Shown here one piece after another: positions 1-9,478 of a DNA stretch of 64,000 nt. The DNA comes from Raineyella antarctica (lineage in GTDB: Bacteria; Actinomycetota; Actinomycetes; Propionibacteriales; Propionibacteriaceae). Each line of letters starts with the position of its first letter. The stretch's first letter is position 1. The notes under the pieces were generated by a model that was not told the origin of the DNA, ran no database searches, and saw only the letters and a list, made by a program, of their open reading frames with translations. The position numbers were made by a program, and so were the translations under genes. The DNA lies in the NCBI RefSeq assembly GCF_900092135.1, contig NZ_FMYF01000013.1, positions 44,021 to 108,020 on the forward strand, read 5' to 3'.

Positions 1-2258
1 AGGTGCTTGTGGAAGTACTCCGCACCCTTGGCGGAGGAGCCGATCAGGTTGGTCCGCCAGTTGGTGACCACCCGTGGGAAGTTCTCCGGGTCGTCCGGGT
101 CCTCGCAGGCGTAGTGCAGCTCGCCCTTCTGGAGCTGGTCGACCACGTACGCCGGCACCTCCATGCCTGCGGCGGCCGCGTCCTCGGTGATCGTCAGCGA
201 GTTGCGGTCGAAGGTCGGGTAGGTCGGCATCCAGCCGCGCTTGTTCGCCTCGATCAGGGTGTCGGCGGTGGTCCGCCCGCGCATCCGGTCACTGGCCAGC
301 GGGGAGGCCAGCGCGTCGGCGGGCAGCCCGTCGTAGCGCCACTGGTCGGTCGCCAGGTACCAGTAGGAGGCGGTGGTCATGTGCCGGGTGGGCCGTTGCC
401 AGTCGAAGGCGAAGGCGTACTGTTGGAAGCCGGTGATCGGCCGGACCTTCTCCTGGCCGACGTAGTGCGCCCAGCCGCCGCCGTTGCGGCCCTGGCAGCC
501 GCACATCATCACCAGGGCGATCATCGTGCGGTAGATGGTGTCGGCGTGGAAGTAGTGGTTCACCCCCGCGCCCATGATGATCATCGAACGGCCGTGCGAG
601 TCGTCCGCGTTCTGCGCGAACTCCCGCGCCACCCGGGTGATCTGGGCGGCCGGAATGCCCGTGATCGTCTCGGCCCAGGCCGGCGTGCCGACCGCCTCGG
701 TGTCGGTCTCGTCGCGCGGCCACTCGCCGGGCAGCGGCGCCCGCTCGACGCCGTACTGGGCCAGCATCAGGTCGTAGACGGTGGTGACCAGCAGCTCGCC
801 GACCCGGCGGGCAGGGACGCCGCGGCGCACCAGCGAGGAGCTGCCGACGTGGTTGGCGTCCTCGTCATCGGTGCCGGCGGGCACGGTGTCGAACCGGGGC
901 AGCGAGAGCTCGACCGGCTCGTAGGAGCCCTCCAGCAGGGACATCACCGGGTCGATGTCGCCGGCCTCGAGGTTCCACTTGCCGAGGCCGGACTCGCCGA
1001 AGCGGTGGCCCAGGGAGCCGTTCGGCACCCGGGGGGCACCGCTGCGGTCCATCACGACCGTACGGAAGGCGGCGTTCTCCTCGGCTGCGAACTCCGGCAG
1101 GTCCTCGGCGGTGACGAACTTGCCCGGCACGTGCGTCAGGGTGCCGTCCGGCAGCCGCTGCTCGGCGAGCGCGACCAGGTAGGGCGCATCGGTGTACTTC
1201 TTCATGTAGTCCAGGAAGTACGGGGTGCCCGCCGCGACGTGGAAGTCGCGCAGGATGACGTGTCCCATGGCCAGGCCCAGGGCTCCGTCGGTGCCCGGGT
1301 GGATCGCCATCCACTCGTCGGCGAACTTGGTGTTGTCGGCGTAGTCGGGGCTGACCGTGACCACCTTGGTGCCCTTGTAGCGCACCTCGGTCATGAAGTG
1401 GGCGTCCGGGGTACGGGTGACGGGGACGTTGGAGCCCCACATCATCAGGTAGGAGCTGTTGTACCAGTCGCCGGACTCGGGGACGTCGGTCTGGTCCCCG
1501 AAGACCTGCGGGGAGGCCATCGGCAGGTCGGCGTACCAGTCGTAGAACGACAGGATCGCGCCGCCCAGCAGCGAGTAGAAGCGGGTGCCGGCGCCGTACG
1601 AGACCTGGCTCATCGCCGGGATGACGGAGAAGCCGGCCAGCCGGTCGGGACCGTAGCGCTTGATCGTGTAGACGTGGGCGGCGGCCGCGATCTCGTTGGC
1701 GGTGTCCCAGCTGACCCGGACCAGGCCTCCCTTGCCGCGCTGGGACTTGTACGCGTGTGCCTTCTCCGGGTCCTCGACGATCGACTCCCAGGCGTCGACG
1801 GGGTCGGGGTGGGCCCGCTTGGCCTCCCGCCACAGCCGCAGCAGCACCGACCGGGCGTACGGGTAGCGGACCCGGGTGGGGGAGTAGGTGTACCAGCTGA
1901 AGGCCGCGCCGCGCGGGCAGCCGCGGGGCTCGTAGTCCGGCATGTCGGGGCCGGTGCCCGGGTAGTCGGTCTGCTGGGCCTCCCAGGTGATGATGCCGTC
2001 CTTGACGTACACCTTCCACGAGCAGGACCCGGTGCAGTTCACCCCGTGGGTGGAGCGGACCACCTTGTCGTGCGACCAGCGGTCGCGGTAGAAGACGTCG
2101 CCCTCACGGCCGCCGGTGAGGAAGAGTTGCCGCTTGTCCGCCGAGGCGGTGCCGCGCCGGAAGAAAGTCCCCAGGCCGAGCAGGCCGTTGTCGTCACTCG
2201 GGGTCGGGGCCGCGTGCTCGGGGCCGGTGGAACCTGCCGGACGTGTGGTGGAGGTCAT
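1..2258 (-). CDS. narG: Respiratory nitrate reductase alpha subunit, partial (3' end outside window)
   Basis: This is the molybdopterin catalytic subunit of the membrane-bound nitrate reductase, which reduces nitrate to nitrite with electrons from quinol. About 752 N-terminal residues of an expected 1230 or so are present; the C-terminus runs off the left edge. The FS0 iron-sulfur ligands are visible as H71, C75, C79 and C114, with the same 4-4-35 spacing as E. coli NarG. A stretch reading GAEYFHKH near the edge matches the region after the active-site domain. The ATG at 2258 follows an AAAGGA ribosome site. It lies 29 bp after narK on the same strand, so narK-narG(HJI) is a likely operon. 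The frame is open throughout; no frameshift is seen. Confidence 0.95.
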   Translation of the reverse strand, partial: MTSTTRPAGSTGPEHAAPTPSDDNGLLGLGTFFRRGTASADKRQLFLTGGREGDVFYRDRWSHDKVVRSTHGVNCTGSCSWKVYVKDGIITWEAQQTDYPGTGPDMPDYEPRGCPRGAAFSWYTYSPTRVRYPYARSVLLRLWREAKRAHPDPVDAWESIVEDPEKAHAYKSQRGKGGLVRVSWDTANEIAAAAHVYTIKRYGPDRLAGFSVIPAMSQVSYGAGTRFYSLLGGAILSFYDWYADLPMASPQVFGDQTDVPESGDWYNSSYLMMWGSNVPVTRTPDAHFMTEVRYKGTKVVTVSPDYADNTKFADEWMAIHPGTDGALGLAMGHVILRDFHVAAGTPYFLDYMKKYTDAPYLVALAEQRLPDGTLTHVPGKFVTAEDLPEFAAEENAAFRTVVMDRSGAPRVPNGSLGHRFGESGLGKWNLEAGDIDPVMSLLEGSYEPVELSLPRFDTVPAGTDDEDANHVGSSSLVRRGVPARRVGELLVTTVYDLMLAQYGVERAPLPGEWPRDETDTEAVGTPAWAETITGIPAAQITRVAREFAQNADDSHGRSMIIMGAGVNHYFHADTIYRTMIALVMMCGCQGRNGGGWAHYVGQEKVRPITGFQQYAFAFDWQRPTRHMTTASYWYLATDQWRYDGLPADALASPLASDRMRGRTTADTLIEANKRGWMPTYPTFDRNSLTITEDAAAAGMEVPAYVVDQLQKGELHYACEDPDDPENFPRVVTNWRTNLIGSSAKGAEYFHKH

Positions 2259-2287
2259 CGGGGGTCCTTTCGCGATGGGGGCAGCGG

Positions 2288-3622
2288 TCAGCCGGGAAAC
2301 GGTGCCCTGGGCCGGGCGTACATCACCCAGGTGAGCAGCGTGCAGAGGATGAAGAAGATCCCGCAGCCGATGAAGAAGGCGTGGGCGTCGAGGTTGGCCA
2401 GGGCCACGCCCACGAAGAACGGACCGAAGGAGGCGATGGCGGCGGTGAAGCCGATCACGCCGCCGGCCTGGCGCGGCGGCATGATCATCGGCATCTGCTT
2501 GAAGGTGCCGGCGTTGCCGATGCCCGCGAAGAAGAACATCGCGAACATGGACACCAGGAAGCCCTTGTACTCGTCGGGTGAGCTCGGGTTCAGGAACGTG
2601 GCCGCCACCAGGATCGAGATGGACATCCCGACGCCGGCGACGAAGGTCCACAGGGCGCCGCCGAACCTGTCGCACAGCGGGCCCCAGGCCACCCGGACCG
2701 CGGAGGCGATCAGCGGCGGCAGGAAGCCGAAGGCGGCGCCGGCGACGAGACCCGAGACGTCACCACTGGCGGGGACGAACTTCGAGGTGATGCCGAAGGT
2801 GTTGTTCACCAGCAGGACGAACTGGGCGGCGAACCCGGAGAACGCGCCGAAGGTCATCAGGTAGATCAGCATCAGGGCCCAGGTGTTCCGGTTGCCGAAG
2901 ATGTCCATCTGCTGGCGGAAGTTGGCCTTGACCGGGACGTCGCGCAGGAAGAACCAGGCCAGCACGGCGGCCAGCACCGTCCAGGGGACCAGCACCAGGC
3001 CGACGTTGTGCAGCCAGATCGGGTGGCCGGCCGCCTGCTGCGGGGTGAGGAAGGCGGTGCCCAGCAGGCCGAAGCCCATCACCCACGGGCCGAGGACCTG
3101 GATGATCGACATGCCGAAGTTGCCGATGCCGGCCTGGGTGCCCAGGGCCGTCCCGGACTTCGACTTGGGGAAGAAGTAGCCGGTGGAGGGCATGTAGCCC
3201 GAGAAGACCCCGCCGCCGATGCCACAGGCGAAGGCGAGCAGCAGCAGGGTCGAGTACGGGGTGCCCGAGTCGCGGACCGCGAAGGTCCAGCCGAGCATCG
3301 GGATCAGCAGCAGCAGGGACGACAGCGTGACGAGCTTGCGGGTGCCCAGCAGCGGCGGGAGGAACATCCAGGTCAGCCGGAAGATGCCGGCGGCCAGGCC
3401 GGGCATGGAGACCAGCCAGTACAACTGGGCCTTGGTCAGGTCGAAGCCGACCTTGTTCAGCTGCGGTGCCACGGTGGAGACGATGTACCAGGTGCAGAAC
3501 GCCAGGATCATCGAGTAGGTCGTGATCCAGAGTGTTCGCCAGGCGATGCGACTGTCCCAGGTCTCCTCGTTGTTGGGATCCCAGTTGGACAGATCCGGTG
3601 CGAGTGCGGTGCCTGCCGCCAT
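2288..3622 (-). CDS. narK: Nitrate/nitrite transporter, MFS family
   Basis: A 444-residue major facilitator protein of about 12 membrane segments that imports nitrate and/or exports nitrite for the adjacent reductase. The NarK signature GGGVFSGYMPSTGYFFPKSK is intact, followed by the conserved glycine-rich GTQAGIGNFG. A hydrophilic N-terminal stretch (LSNWDPNNEETW) precedes the first helix, as in actinobacterial NarK2 proteins. It is the first gene of the presumed narK-narG operon. A 12-bp perfect palindrome lies 21-32 bp upstream of the start and may be an operator. Whether it is a proton symporter or a nitrate/nitrite antiporter cannot be decided from sequence alone. Confidence 0.93.
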   Translation of the reverse strand: MAAGTALAPDLSNWDPNNEETWDSRIAWRTLWITTYSMILAFCTWYIVSTVAPQLNKVGFDLTKAQLYWLVSMPGLAAGIFRLTWMFLPPLLGTRKLVTLSSLLLLIPMLGWTFAVRDSGTPYSTLLLLAFACGIGGGVFSGYMPSTGYFFPKSKSGTALGTQAGIGNFGMSIIQVLGPWVMGFGLLGTAFLTPQQAAGHPIWLHNVGLVLVPWTVLAAVLAWFFLRDVPVKANFRQQMDIFGNRNTWALMLIYLMTFGAFSGFAAQFVLLVNNTFGITSKFVPASGDVSGLVAGAAFGFLPPLIASAVRVAWGPLCDRFGGALWTFVAGVGMSISILVAATFLNPSSPDEYKGFLVSMFAMFFFAGIGNAGTFKQMPMIMPPRQAGGVIGFTAAIASFGPFFVGVALANLDAHAFFIGCGIFFILCTLLTWVMYARPRAPFPG

Positions 3623-3642
3623 CCTTCGACTCCCTCGTATGT

Positions 3643-3654
3643 CGTAGTACTACG
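3643..3654. promoter_or_regulatory. 12-bp perfect palindrome just upstream of narK
   Basis: CGTAGTACTACG reads identically on both strands and sits 21-32 bp before the narK ATG, where a transcription start or operator would be expected. It does not match the FNR consensus. A role as a regulator site is inference only. Confidence 0.35.
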
Positions 3655-3735
3655 CGCATCCTGCCGTATTTTTCCCGATCATGCCAAGGAAAATGACCCG
3701 AGTTGGTGTGAGGTGTGCTGCACGGAGTTGTGACC

Positions 3736-3759
3736 GGCCGGCCGATGGGCTGGCCGGCC
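3736..3759 (-). terminator. Hairpin after mobA
   Basis: GGCCGGCC arms (8 bp, perfect) separated by eight bases lie about 50 bp past the mobA stop and before the narK promoter region. There is no T-run, so it would be a GC-only terminator. The arms are self-complementary low-complexity sequence, which lowers confidence. Confidence 0.4.
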
Positions 3760-3811
3760 CGCCACGGGCCGGCGCCCTCGGACGGTGCGGGTCGGGCGGC
3801 TGCGGGGACCG

Positions 3812-4441
3812 TCAGGAGACGGCGCGGAGGGTGGGCGGAACGACCGTCTCCAGGTGGGCGTGGTCGGCCCAGGTGTCGACGTCGGAGCACTCGGGGCCGC
3901 TGGTCGCCACAGCGGTCATGGCCAGTCCGGCGACGAGTCGGCGGACGGAGGCGTTGCGCGTACCGCCGTCGGCGGCCAAGGTGTCCAGGCCCCGCTGGAG
4001 GGCGTCCGGACGGTAGAGGGCTGCCAGCCATTGCGGATGGCACTCGTGGTCGACCAGGTGGGTGCCGTCGACCCCGTCCAGGTGGGCGAGCAGTCGGGGG
4101 AGCGCGGAGGCGATGAACGGCATGTCGCACGCGAGCACCAGGATCGGCGTGCCGTCGCCCACGGAGCGCGGGCCGGTGGTGCCGGAGAGGGCCTGCAGGC
4201 CTGCCTCGATGCCGGCGACCGGGCCGCCGTGGGCGGGTGTCTCCTGGGTCTGCAGGACGGTCGCGGGGACCTCCAGTGCTGCCGGGCCGACCACGACGCG
4301 GTGCCGCGCCCCGGTCGTGGAGTCCAGGGTGTGGTCGAGCAGGCGGCGCCCGGCGAGGATGACCTCGGGCTTGCACGCGCCCTCGAGGCGTCGCGCGCGG
4401 CCGCCCGCGAGGATGATGGCGTCGTAGGTGACCCAGGTCAT
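3812..4441 (-). CDS. mobA: Molybdenum cofactor guanylyltransferase (MobA-like NTP transferase)
   Basis: A 209-residue nucleotidyltransferase that would attach GMP to molybdopterin to give the guanine dinucleotide cofactor used by NarG-type enzymes. The nucleotide-binding motif is LAGGRARRLEGACKP (residues 11-25). GGPVAGI and the metal-binding ACDMPF follow, and DVDTWAD near the C-terminus is typical of MobA. The gene sits upstream of narK-narG on the same strand, which supports the functional link. The family also contains CTP-transferring relatives (MocA), so substrate choice rests on context. It is separated from narK by 189 bp with a hairpin, so it probably has its own transcript. Confidence 0.85.
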   Translation of the reverse strand: MTWVTYDAIILAGGRARRLEGACKPEVILAGRRLLDHTLDSTTGARHRVVVGPAALEVPATVLQTQETPAHGGPVAGIEAGLQALSGTTGPRSVGDGTPILVLACDMPFIASALPRLLAHLDGVDGTHLVDHECHPQWLAALYRPDALQRGLDTLAADGGTRNASVRRLVAGLAMTAVATSGPECSDVDTWADHAHLETVVPPTLRAVS

Positions 4442-4516
4442 GGTCCGACCTTAGAACACCTCGGCCCCGGATGCACCTGGTCGCGCCGACCCGGGCGAGC
4501 TCGGAGGAACGGCGGC

Positions 4517-5389
4517 TCAGATGTCGAGCAGGCCGCAGAGGGCGTCCAGCCTGCGGAAGGTGATCCGCCCGGAGGCCTGCTCCCGGACGATCGGCTTGGC
4601 GCAGAAGGCGACGCCCAGCCCCGCGGCCGCGATCATCCCCAGGTCGTTGGCACCGTCACCCATCGCGACGGTCCGCCCGGGCGTGGCGCCGACCTCCGCG
4701 GCATAGCTGCCCAGGAACTCGACCTTGGCCCGGCCGTCGACCACCCGGCCGACCGTACGGCCGGTGAGCAGTCCGGCGTCGTCCACCTCGAGCCGGTTCG
4801 CCCTGACCAGGTCGATCCCGAGCCGCTCCGCCAGGGGCGCGACCACCTCGATGAACCCGCCGGAGACCAGGCCGACGTGGCCGCCCCGGGCCTGCACCGT
4901 GCGCACCAGTTCCTCGGCACCCGGGGTGTACGACACCCGTGCCAGAACGTCGGCGAGCGTGGACGCCGGGACCCCGGCCAGGGTGGCGACCCGGCGGGCG
5001 AGGCTCTCGGCGAAGTCGATCTCGCCGCGCATCGCCTGCTCGGTGACCCGGGCCACCTCCTCGCGCGTGCCGGCGGCCTCGGCGATCTCCTCGATCACCT
5101 CGCTGGTGATGAAGGTGGAGTCGACGTCCATCACGACCAGCTCCGGGCCGTCCAGCAGGGGCCCGCTCACCACGGCGGCGGACAGGTCGTACGCGTCGGC
5201 GACGGGTCGTACGTCGATCGTGCCTGGGGCCCCGCCCTCCACGTACACCGCCTGCCAGGCGTCCTCGTGGCGGTGGCGTACGCTGGTCACCCCGGGAAAG
5301 AGGGCCTGCGCGGCCTCGATGGCCGCCTCGGGGATGCCGGCGGGGGACACGAGGGCGAGGCGCTGCCTCACGGCGGGAACTGGCTGCAC
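4517..5389 (-). CDS. serB: Phosphoserine phosphatase
   Basis: A 290-residue HAD-family phosphatase, the last step of serine synthesis. Motif I is DVDSTF with the nucleophile D88 and acid D90. A serine/lysine region and the motif GDGANDLGMI complete the active site. The N-terminal 80 residues form the extra domain seen in SerB of actinobacteria. The start is uncertain: a GTG at 5371 would give a protein beginning VRQRLALVSP, seven residues shorter in effect. It is divergent from the S10 operon and followed by mobA after about 75 bp. Confidence 0.92.
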   Translation of the reverse strand: MQPVPAVRQRLALVSPAGIPEAAIEAAQALFPGVTSVRHRHEDAWQAVYVEGGAPGTIDVRPVADAYDLSAAVVSGPLLDGPELVVMDVDSTFITSEVIEEIAEAAGTREEVARVTEQAMRGEIDFAESLARRVATLAGVPASTLADVLARVSYTPGAEELVRTVQARGGHVGLVSGGFIEVVAPLAERLGIDLVRANRLEVDDAGLLTGRTVGRVVDGRAKVEFLGSYAAEVGATPGRTVAMGDGANDLGMIAAAGLGVAFCAKPIVREQASGRITFRRLDALCGLLDI

Positions 5390-5908
5390 GGCCGCGACCC
5401 TACCGCCTCGAAGGCCCGGCGCCGGGCGCCTTCCGCGTGGTCCGCGAGGACGCGGAGCGGCGCGGAACGAGTGATTTGCTCTGGGCCTCGATTGATGACA
5501 ACATAGTGGGGTTGCTCCGACAGGGCAGCAAGCGTCATCAACATTCCATAGGGTCTCGCACGAGTTGCACCGCCGACAGGGTCGGTGGAGGTGCTCGGGA
5601 GTTCGCCCCGCCAGGGGCTCAGATGGGTAGATGACGCATGCTGTTCGGCCGCCAGAGGGTTCGGCTCGGACACCGTGGACCGTCCCCGGATGGATCCCTG
5701 GTGAACGAGACGCGCTGAACCGGATGTCACAAAAGAGGACCTCTTGACAGGTCCTTGTGTCTCCAGGATGCGCGACACGCCCGACCGCGTGGGTCGCTCG
5801 ATCATCGGGATCGCGCGGGTTTTCCGCTGGGTCTGGTCAGACCGGGAGCAACAAGACCGGTACTGCTCACCCGAGCGGCCGCCGAAGCACGAGAAGTAAG
5901 GACGAACT
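5390..5908 (+). promoter_or_regulatory. S10 operon promoter and leader region
   Basis: These 519 bp between serB and rpsJ hold no convincing gene. On the plus strand a TTGACA (5744-5749) is a good -35 box but lacks a strong -10 at 16-18 bp. A second possible -10, CATAGT, occurs at 5502-5507. Two small hairpins are visible: CCGAC/GTCGG at 5573-5585, and the odd palindrome AAGAGG-A-CCTCTT at 5733-5745, which overlaps the -35 box. In E. coli the S10 leader mediates L4 autoregulation; equivalence here is unproven. An AAGGA ribosome site precedes the GTG of rpsJ. Confidence 0.5.
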
Positions 5909-6217
5909 GTGGCGGGACAAAAGATCCGCATCAGGCTGAAGGCCTATGACCATGAGGTCATCGACTCCTCGGCGCGCAAGATCGTCGATACGGTGACGCG
6001 AACTGGTGCCCAGGTTGCCGGCCCGGTGCCGCTGCCCACGGAGAAGAACGTGTTCTGTGTGATCCGTTCGCCCCACAAGTACAAGGACAGCCGCGAGCAC
6101 TTCGAGATGCGTACGCACAAGCGGCTCATCGACATCATCGACCCGACGCCGAAGACCGTCGATTCGCTCATGCGTCTCGACCTTCCGGCCGGTGTCGACA
6201 TCGAGATCAAGCTCTGA
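5909..6217 (+). CDS. rpsJ: 30S ribosomal protein S10
   Basis: A 102-residue S10 (NusE), a 30S head protein that also serves in transcription antitermination with NusB. The conserved start [18 protein letters not shown] and the [21 protein letters not shown] end are intact and the length is normal. GTG is the start codon, preceded by AAGGA. It is the first gene of the S10 operon and is followed by rplC after 14 bp. Confidence 0.98.
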   Translation: MAGQKIRIRLKAYDHEVIDSSARKIVDTVTRTGAQVAGPVPLPTEKNVFCVIRSPHKYKDSREHFEMRTHKRLIDIIDPTPKTVDSLMRLDLPAGVDIEIKL

Positions 6218-6231
6218 GGGACGTCTGAATC

Positions 6232-6903
6232 ATGAGCAACGAACGCAACCTGAAGGGTCTGCTGGGCACCAAGCTCGGCATGACCCAGGTCTGGGACGCT
6301 GACAACAAGATCATCCCCGTGACCGTCATCCAGGCCGGCCCCTGTGTCGTGACCCAGGTCCGTACGCCCGAGTCCGACGGCTACTCCGCCGTCCAGCTCG
6401 GCTTCGGCGCGGTCAAGGCCCGCAAGGTCACCAAGCCGATGGCCGGTCACTTCGAGAAGGCCGGGGTCACCCCGCGCAAGCACCTGATGGAGCTGCGCAC
6501 GGCTGACGCCGCCGAGTACGAGGTCGGCCAGGAGCTGACCGCCGACGTCTTCGCCGACGGCGAGTTCGTCGATGTCACGGGCATCACCCGCGGCAAGGGC
6601 ACCGCCGGTGTCATGAAGCGCCACGGCTTCAAGGGCCTCGGCGCCGGCCACGGTGTGCACCGCAAGCACCGCGCCCCCGGTTCCATCGGTGGCGCCTCCA
6701 CGCCGGCGCGCGTCTTCCGCGGCATCAAGATGGCCGGCCGGATGGGCGTCGACAAGAAGACGGTGCAGAACCTCAAGGTCCACGCGGTCGACGTTGAGAA
6801 GGGCCTCATCCTGGTCAAGGGCGCGATCCCGGGCACCAAGGGTGGTCTGGTCGTTCTCCGCAGCGCCGCCAAGAAGGCTGCCACGGAAGGGAAGGCCGCA
6901 TGA
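6232..6903 (+). CDS. rplC: 50S ribosomal protein L3
   Basis: A 223-residue L3, one of the first proteins to bind 23S rRNA and placed close to the peptidyl-transferase centre. The central loop with [20 protein letters not shown] and the segment [13 protein letters not shown] are conserved. Its stop codon overlaps the rplD start (ATGA), which indicates translational coupling. Confidence 0.98.
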   Translation: MSNERNLKGLLGTKLGMTQVWDADNKIIPVTVIQAGPCVVTQVRTPESDGYSAVQLGFGAVKARKVTKPMAGHFEKAGVTPRKHLMELRTADAAEYEVGQELTADVFADGEFVDVTGITRGKGTAGVMKRHGFKGLGAGHGVHRKHRAPGSIGGASTPARVFRGIKMAGRMGVDKKTVQNLKVHAVDVEKGLILVKGAIPGTKGGLVVLRSAAKKAATEGKAA

Positions 6904-7550
6904 GCACCCTGACCATCGACGTCCTGGACGCCCAGGGCAAGAAGGCCGGCACCGCTGATCTCCCCGCCGAGATCTTCGACGTCGAGCCCAACACCGCGCT
7001 GATCCACCAGGTCGTGATCGCCCAGCTGGCTGCTGCCCGCCAGGGTACGGCCAAGGTGAAGACCCGCGCCGAGGTCTCCGGCGGCGGCAAGAAGCCGTGG
7101 CGCCAGAAGGGCACCGGTCGCGCCCGTCACGGCTCGACCCGTTCCCCGATCTGGACCGGTGGCGGTGTCTCGCACGGCCCCGTGCCGCGCTCGTACGCCC
7201 AGCGGACGCCCAAGAAGATGATCGCCCAGGCGCTCTACGCCTCGCTGACCGACCGCTTCCGCGACGGCAACATGCGCGTGGTCACCGGCTTCGGCGTGGA
7301 CGACAAGCCCTCCACGAAGGCGGCCCTGGCCTCCCTCAGCAACTTCTCCGAGGCCCGCAAGGTCCTGGTCGTGGTGAACCGCGACGAGGAGCTGCTGCAG
7401 CTGAGCCTGCGCAACGCCGGCAGCGTGCACCTGCTGGTCCCCGACCAGCTCAACGCGTACGACGTGCTGAACGCCGACGACGTCGTGTTCACCCAGTCCG
7501 CCCTGGACGCCTTCGTCGGTAGCCGTACCGCCAAGGAGGAGCAGAAGTGA
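6900..7550 (+). CDS. rplD: 50S ribosomal protein L4
   Basis: A 216-residue L4, with the long loop that lines the nascent-chain exit tunnel; the loop motif [20 protein letters not shown] is present at about residues 63-82. In E. coli L4 also represses the S10 operon. The start overlaps rplC by ATGA and the end overlaps rplW by GTGA, so the three genes are coupled. Confidence 0.98.
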   Translation: MSTLTIDVLDAQGKKAGTADLPAEIFDVEPNTALIHQVVIAQLAAARQGTAKVKTRAEVSGGGKKPWRQKGTGRARHGSTRSPIWTGGGVSHGPVPRSYAQRTPKKMIAQALYASLTDRFRDGNMRVVTGFGVDDKPSTKAALASLSNFSEARKVLVVVNRDEELLQLSLRNAGSVHLLVPDQLNAYDVLNADDVVFTQSALDAFVGSRTAKEEQK

Positions 7551-7858
7551 ACGAGCCGCTGAAGATCCGCGAGCACCACGACGTGCTGATCGCCCCCGTG
7601 GTCTCCGAGAAGAGCTACGGCCTGATCGACCAGAACAAGTACACGTTCCTGGTCCGTCCGAACGCCAACAAGACCGAGATCAAGATCGCGGTCGAGAAGG
7701 TCTTCGGCGTCAAGGTCATGGCGGTCAACACCCTGAACCGCAAGGGCCACACCCGCCGGACGAAGTTCGGTCTCGGCAAGCGCCCCGACACCAAGCGAGC
7801 GATCGTCACTGTTGCTGACGGCGAGCGCATCGACATCTTCGGAGGCTCGGTCGACTGA
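7547..7858 (+). CDS. rplW: 50S ribosomal protein L23
   Basis: A 103-residue L23, located at the tunnel exit and a docking point for trigger factor and SRP. The conserved [13 protein letters not shown] segment and the [17 protein letters not shown] loop are intact. It starts with GTG inside the rplD stop (GTGA). The last residues, DIFGGSVD, are typical for actinobacteria. Confidence 0.98.
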   Translation: MNEPLKIREHHDVLIAPVVSEKSYGLIDQNKYTFLVRPNANKTEIKIAVEKVFGVKVMAVNTLNRKGHTRRTKFGLGKRPDTKRAIVTVADGERIDIFGGSVD

Positions 7859-7893
7859 CCGGGCTCCTCGCTGAGACAAGGAAACACACTCCT

Positions 7894-8730
7894 ATGGGTA
7901 TCCGTAAGTACAAGCCGACAACTCCGGGCCGACGCGGCTCGTCCGTTGCCGACTTCGTCGAGCTGACCCGGTCGACGCCGGAGAAGTCGCTGCTCGTCGC
8001 GAAGCCGAAGACCGGCGGCCGTAACAACAACGGCCGGATCACGACCCGTCACATCGGTGGCGGTCACAAGCAGGCGTACCGCTTGATCGACTTCAAGCGC
8101 TACGACAAGGACGGCGTGCCGGCCAAGGTCGCTCACATCGAGTACGACCCGAACCGCACCGCGCGCATCGCTCTGCTCCATTACCTGGACGGCGAGAAGC
8201 GCTACATCATTGCTCCGAAGGACCTGCAGCAGGGCGCCCTCGTGGTGTCCGGCGAGGGTGCGGACATCAAGCCGGGCAACAACCTGCCGCTGCGCTCGAT
8301 CCCGGTCGGCACCACGGTCCACGCCGTGGAGCTGCGTCCGGGTGGCGGCGCGAAGATGGGCCGGTCCGCCGGCACGTCGGTGCAGCTGGTCGCCCGTGAG
8401 GGCAAGAAGGCCACCCTGCGTCTCCCCTCCGGGGAAATGCGCATGGTGGACGTCCGCTGCCGCGCCACCGTCGGGGCCGTCGGCAACGCCGAGCAGTCCA
8501 ACATCGACTGGGGCAAGGCCGGCCGCAACCGCTGGAAGGGCAAGCGCCCGACCGTCCGTGGTGTGGTCATGAACCCGATCGACCACCCGCACGGTGGTGG
8601 TGAGGGTCGTACCTCCGGTGGCCGCCACCCGGTTTCGCCCTGGGGCAAGCCCGAGGGTCGCACCCGCGACAAGAACAAGGCCAGCAACCGCGACATCGTC
8701 CGGCGTCGCAAGTCCGGCAAGAAGCGCTGA
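7894..8730 (+). CDS. rplB: 50S ribosomal protein L2
   Basis: A 278-residue L2, needed for subunit joining and peptidyl transfer. It begins [20 protein letters not shown], and the catalytic-region histidine lies within [13 protein letters not shown] near residue 229. The length is normal. A 35-bp gap with GAGACAAGGAAAC separates it from rplW. Confidence 0.98.
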   Translation: MGIRKYKPTTPGRRGSSVADFVELTRSTPEKSLLVAKPKTGGRNNNGRITTRHIGGGHKQAYRLIDFKRYDKDGVPAKVAHIEYDPNRTARIALLHYLDGEKRYIIAPKDLQQGALVVSGEGADIKPGNNLPLRSIPVGTTVHAVELRPGGGAKMGRSAGTSVQLVAREGKKATLRLPSGEMRMVDVRCRATVGAVGNAEQSNIDWGKAGRNRWKGKRPTVRGVVMNPIDHPHGGGEGRTSGGRHPVSPWGKPEGRTRDKNKASNRDIVRRRKSGKKR

Positions 8731-8751
8731 TCGAGGAAGGGAAGGTAGAAC

Positions 8752-9033
8752 ATGCCTCGCAGTCTGAAGAAGGGCCCCTTCGTCGACGACCACCTGTGGA
8801 AGAAGGTGGACGCGCAGAACGAGAAGGGCACCAAGACCGTCATCAAGACCTGGTCGCGCCGATCGATGATCCTGCCCGACATGATCGGGCACACCATCGC
8901 CGTGCACGACGGTCGCAAGCACGTCCCGGTGTTCGTCACGGACGCCATGGTTGGCCACAAGTTGGGGGAGTTCGCTCCCACCCGTACGTTCAAGGGCCAC
9001 ATCAAGGACGACCGCAAGTCGCGTCGGCGCTGA
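8752..9033 (+). CDS. rpsS: 30S ribosomal protein S19
   Basis: A 93-residue S19 of the 30S head, contacting S13 and the A-site tRNA region. The signature [15 protein letters not shown] at the N-terminus and [13 protein letters not shown] near the end are intact. The ATG follows GGAAGGGAAGG. It lies 21 bp after rplB. Confidence 0.98.
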   Translation: MPRSLKKGPFVDDHLWKKVDAQNEKGTKTVIKTWSRRSMILPDMIGHTIAVHDGRKHVPVFVTDAMVGHKLGEFAPTRTFKGHIKDDRKSRRR

Positions 9034-9053
9034 TCCGAGGAAGTTGAGAGCCA

Positions 9054-9476
9054 ATGAGCAACACTGACAAGGCACGGCCGAGCCGTCGCGCGGCCCTGCT
9101 CGGCGATCGCCCTGGTAACTACGCCATCGCCAAGCAGGTGCGGATGTCCGCCCAGAAGGTCCGCCGTGTGGTGGACATGGTCCGTGGAATGGGCGTCGAC
9201 GATGCCCTGAACACCCTGAAGTTCGCCCCGCAGGCCGCCTCCGAGCCGGTCTACAAGGTGGTGGCCTCGGCCGCCGCCAACGCGGAGAACACCGACGGCC
9301 TGCGTCGCAACGACCTGTACATCTCCCAGGCGTTCGTCGACGAGGGCATGACGATGCGTCGCATCCGTCCCCGCGCCAAGGGGTCGGCCAGCCGCATCCT
9401 GAAGCGTTCCAGCCATATCACCGTCGTCGTCGAGCCTCGCTCGAATGACACCGAGAACAAGAAGAAGGAGGCCTGA
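9054..9476 (+). CDS. rplV: 50S ribosomal protein L22
   Basis: A 140-residue L22, which with L4 forms the constriction of the exit tunnel. The conserved [15 protein letters not shown] helix and the loop [21 protein letters not shown], the site of macrolide-resistance changes in other bacteria, are intact. About 15 extra residues at the N-terminus and an acidic/lysine tail ([10 protein letters not shown]) are typical of actinobacteria. Confidence 0.98.
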   Translation: MSNTDKARPSRRAALLGDRPGNYAIAKQVRMSAQKVRRVVDMVRGMGVDDALNTLKFAPQAASEPVYKVVASAAANAENTDGLRRNDLYISQAFVDEGMTMRRIRPRAKGSASRILKRSSHITVVVEPRSNDTENKKKEA

Positions 9477-9478
9477 GC

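Noticed and set aside
3..2864. Long plus-strand frame of 953 codons
   Set aside because: It is antisense to narG and narK, which have clear family motifs on the minus strand. GC-rich third positions keep the opposite frame open.
5437..5634. Small ORF in the S10 leader
   Set aside because: No ribosome site, no family and unusual composition; better read as untranslated leader.
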